A stretch of DNA of 64,000 nt from JBBTCX01 sp964494205 (GTDB lineage Bacteria > Planctomycetota > Phycisphaerae > UBA1845): positions 127,116 to 191,115 of the forward strand of contig CAZBRD010000011.1 in assembly GCA_964494205.1 (NCBI GenBank), read 5' to 3'. Shown piece by piece: positions 62,611-64,000 of this stretch (positions are counted from its first letter, which is position 1; every line of letters begins with the position of its first letter). The translations under genes were made by a program, and so were the position numbers. Under the pieces are notes generated by a model, which saw only the letters and a program-made list of their open reading frames with translations, was not told the DNA's origin and made no database searches.

Positions 62611-63855
62611 ATGTTTGGAAAAATGAAAGACGATCTGCGACGCGAACTCGCTTCCATTCGCGAGGCCGGGCTTTTCAAAGTCGAGCGGCAGATCGTCACG
62701 CCGCAGTCGGCCGACGTTCGTGTGATGTTCCCCGAAGGTTCGCCGCCGAAAGAGGTCATCAATTTCTGTGCGAACAACTACCTCGGCCTGTCGTCGCATC
62801 CCAAAGTATTGCAGGCGGCACGCGAGGCGCTCAACACTCACGGGTTCGGCATGAGCAGCGTCCGCTTCATCTGCGGCACGCAGGACATCCATCGCGAGCT
62901 TGAACGAAAGATCAGCAAGTTTCTCGGCACGGACGACACCATCCTCTACGCGGCCTGCTTCGACGCCAACGGCGGTTTGTTCGAACCGCTCCTCGGCGAG
63001 AACGACGCGATCATCACCGACCAACTCAACCATGCGTCGATCATTGATGGCATTCGACTTTGCAAAGCCAAACGCTCCATTTACGCCAATAACGATATGG
63101 GTGAACTCGAAACGAAATTGAAGGAAGCCAGCGGTGCACGGTATCGTATGATCGCCACCGACGGCGCGTTCAGCATGGACGGCACGGTGGCCCAGCTCGA
63201 TAAGGTCTGTGATCTGGCTGAGAAGTACGACGCATTGGTGATGGTCGACGATTGCCACTGCACCGGTTTCATGGGAAAGACCGGCCGCGGATCGGCCGAG
63301 CACTGCGGCGTCGTGGGCCGTGTTGATGTCATCACATCGACCCTGGGCAAAGCTCTAGGCGGTGCATCGGGCGGGTTCACATCGGGGCGGCAGGAGATCA
63401 TCGATTTGCTGCGTCAGCGATCGCGGCCATATTTGTTCAGCAATACGCTCGCGCCGGTGATCACCAAGGCCTCGCTCGCGGTGATCGATCTGCTCAGCGA
63501 ATCGACCGCGCTGCGCGACAAGCTGGAAGTCAACACGAAACGCTTCCGCGCGGGGATGACCGCGGCTGGTTTCGACATCAAACCCGGCAGCCATCCAATC
63601 TGCGCCATCATGCTCTACAACGCGAAGCTCAGTCAGGACATCGCCCGCGATCTGCTCGACGAAGGCATCTACGTCGTCGGTTTCTTCTACCCTGTCGTCG
63701 CGAAAGGCCTCGCCCGCATCCGCGTGCAACTCTCCGCCGGGCACGAATTCCACCACATCGATCGGGCGATTGACGCGTTTACGAAGGTGGGGAGAAAGTA
63801 TGAGATACTTGGAATGAGCAAACAGCAGATCATTGGTAAATATGGCGCAACGTAA
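62611..63855 (+). CDS. kbl: Glycine C-acetyltransferase (2-amino-3-ketobutyrate CoA ligase)
   Basis: Product of 414 residues from ATG 62611, with AAGGA nine bases upstream; the frame extends 23 codons further. A PLP enzyme of the alpha-oxoamine synthase family: NFCANNYLGLSSHPKV, DGAFSMDGTVA, MVDDCHCTGFMGKTGRG and STLGKALGGASGG with the PLP Lys. The length and N-terminal MKDDLRREL fit Kbl rather than BioF or ALA synthase. It cleaves 2-amino-3-ketobutyrate to glycine and acetyl-CoA in threonine breakdown. Its partner threonine dehydrogenase is not in the window. Confidence 0.94.
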   Translation: MFGKMKDDLRRELASIREAGLFKVERQIVTPQSADVRVMFPEGSPPKEVINFCANNYLGLSSHPKVLQAAREALNTHGFGMSSVRFICGTQDIHRELERKISKFLGTDDTILYAACFDANGGLFEPLLGENDAIITDQLNHASIIDGIRLCKAKRSIYANNDMGELETKLKEASGARYRMIATDGAFSMDGTVAQLDKVCDLAEKYDALVMVDDCHCTGFMGKTGRGSAEHCGVVGRVDVITSTLGKALGGASGGFTSGRQEIIDLLRQRSRPYLFSNTLAPVITKASLAVIDLLSESTALRDKLEVNTKRFRAGMTAAGFDIKPGSHPICAIMLYNAKLSQDIARDLLDEGIYVVGFFYPVVAKGLARIRVQLSAGHEFHHIDRAIDAFTKVGRKYEILGMSKQQIIGKYGAT

Positions 63856-64000
63856 GTTCTGCGCCTGGTCGGCTAATGGGGCTTGGGATAGGTTTTTCGT
63901 GCTGCCATCTTGCGCGGCGCAAAATGAAAACCGCATTGGTACTAACTACTCAAACTGAGCAGTTTTAGGCTGCTCTTAGGTACTCTTTGATTCTCTGGTA
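63856..64000. other. Right window end
   Basis: 145 bp after kbl with no gene that can be supported within the window. Confidence 0.5.

Overview
The window looks like chromosomal DNA of a planctomycete, probably of the Phycisphaerae or a neighbouring class. This rests on family-level traits only: C-terminal dockerin-like repeats on secreted proteins, a PEP-CTERM/VPxP-like sorting tail, an H-X9-DG pseudopilin, the CGYDL...RCPEC zinc ribbon in several membrane proteins, TMTC-like membrane TPR proteins, a DksA-like protein with a histone-H1-like tail, and intergenic DNA full of small GC-rich hairpins. No rRNA, tRNA, CRISPR array, prophage or transposase was found.

Layout. 1-5.7 kb (minus): the end of a respiratory cluster (diheme cytochrome c lipoprotein and a 4-TM protein), then pyruvate:ferredoxin oxidoreductase. 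6.2-13.6 kb (minus): secreted and surface proteins (dockerin-like, a 657-residue Gly-Val repeat protein, a frameshifted PEP-CTERM-like protein, an S41 peptidase) and a B12-binding-type radical SAM protein. 13.9-16 kb (plus): pseudopilin, zinc-ribbon protein and RDD protein. 16-20.9 kb (minus): a TolB-like propeller, a tyrosine-phosphatase-like protein and an ABC-2 exporter. 21-25.4 kb (plus): two tandem TMTC-like paralogues. 25.7-29.6 kb (plus): a DNA glycosylase, then a compact DksA-like/lspA/ribD operon. 29.9-30.5 kb: an isochorismatase-family hydrolase.

30.8-37.7 kb (minus): six genes encoding a VWA protein with a TolA/TonB-like membrane anchor, a TPR protein, ExbB/TolQ, two ExbD/TolR and a 907-residue TPR protein. 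This looks like a proton-driven envelope machine with a non-standard output protein, and it is the strongest candidate for an undescribed system here. 37.9-42.4 kb: a secreted helical protein, then nadA, hpt, a PH-domain protein and a zinc-ribbon membrane protein, with a small opposite-strand membrane gene. 42.6-46.2 kb (minus): an MFS-PlsC fusion whose stop overlaps the pgi start. 46.4-49.7 kb: a PPC/dockerin-like secreted protein and, divergently, a secreted phosphatase-like domain fused to a C-terminal CXXCH segment. 49.7-54.8 kb (minus): pfkB-family kinase, thpR, recA and two glycosyltransferases. 55-57.6 kb: a third TMTC-like protein. 57.7-63.9 kb: DinB-like, ruvX, an ACT-domain protein, dnaK, a methyltransferase and kbl.

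Together the genes describe a heterotroph with both respiratory and pyruvate:ferredoxin chemistry, a large secreted and cell-surface programme, and much envelope biogenesis (LspA, ExbB/D, lysophospholipid acyltransferase, glycosyltransferases, GT-C-like enzymes). Intergenic DNA carries several hairpin repeat families, including a triple-hairpin element present in two copies 7 kb apart and two cloverleaf-like elements.
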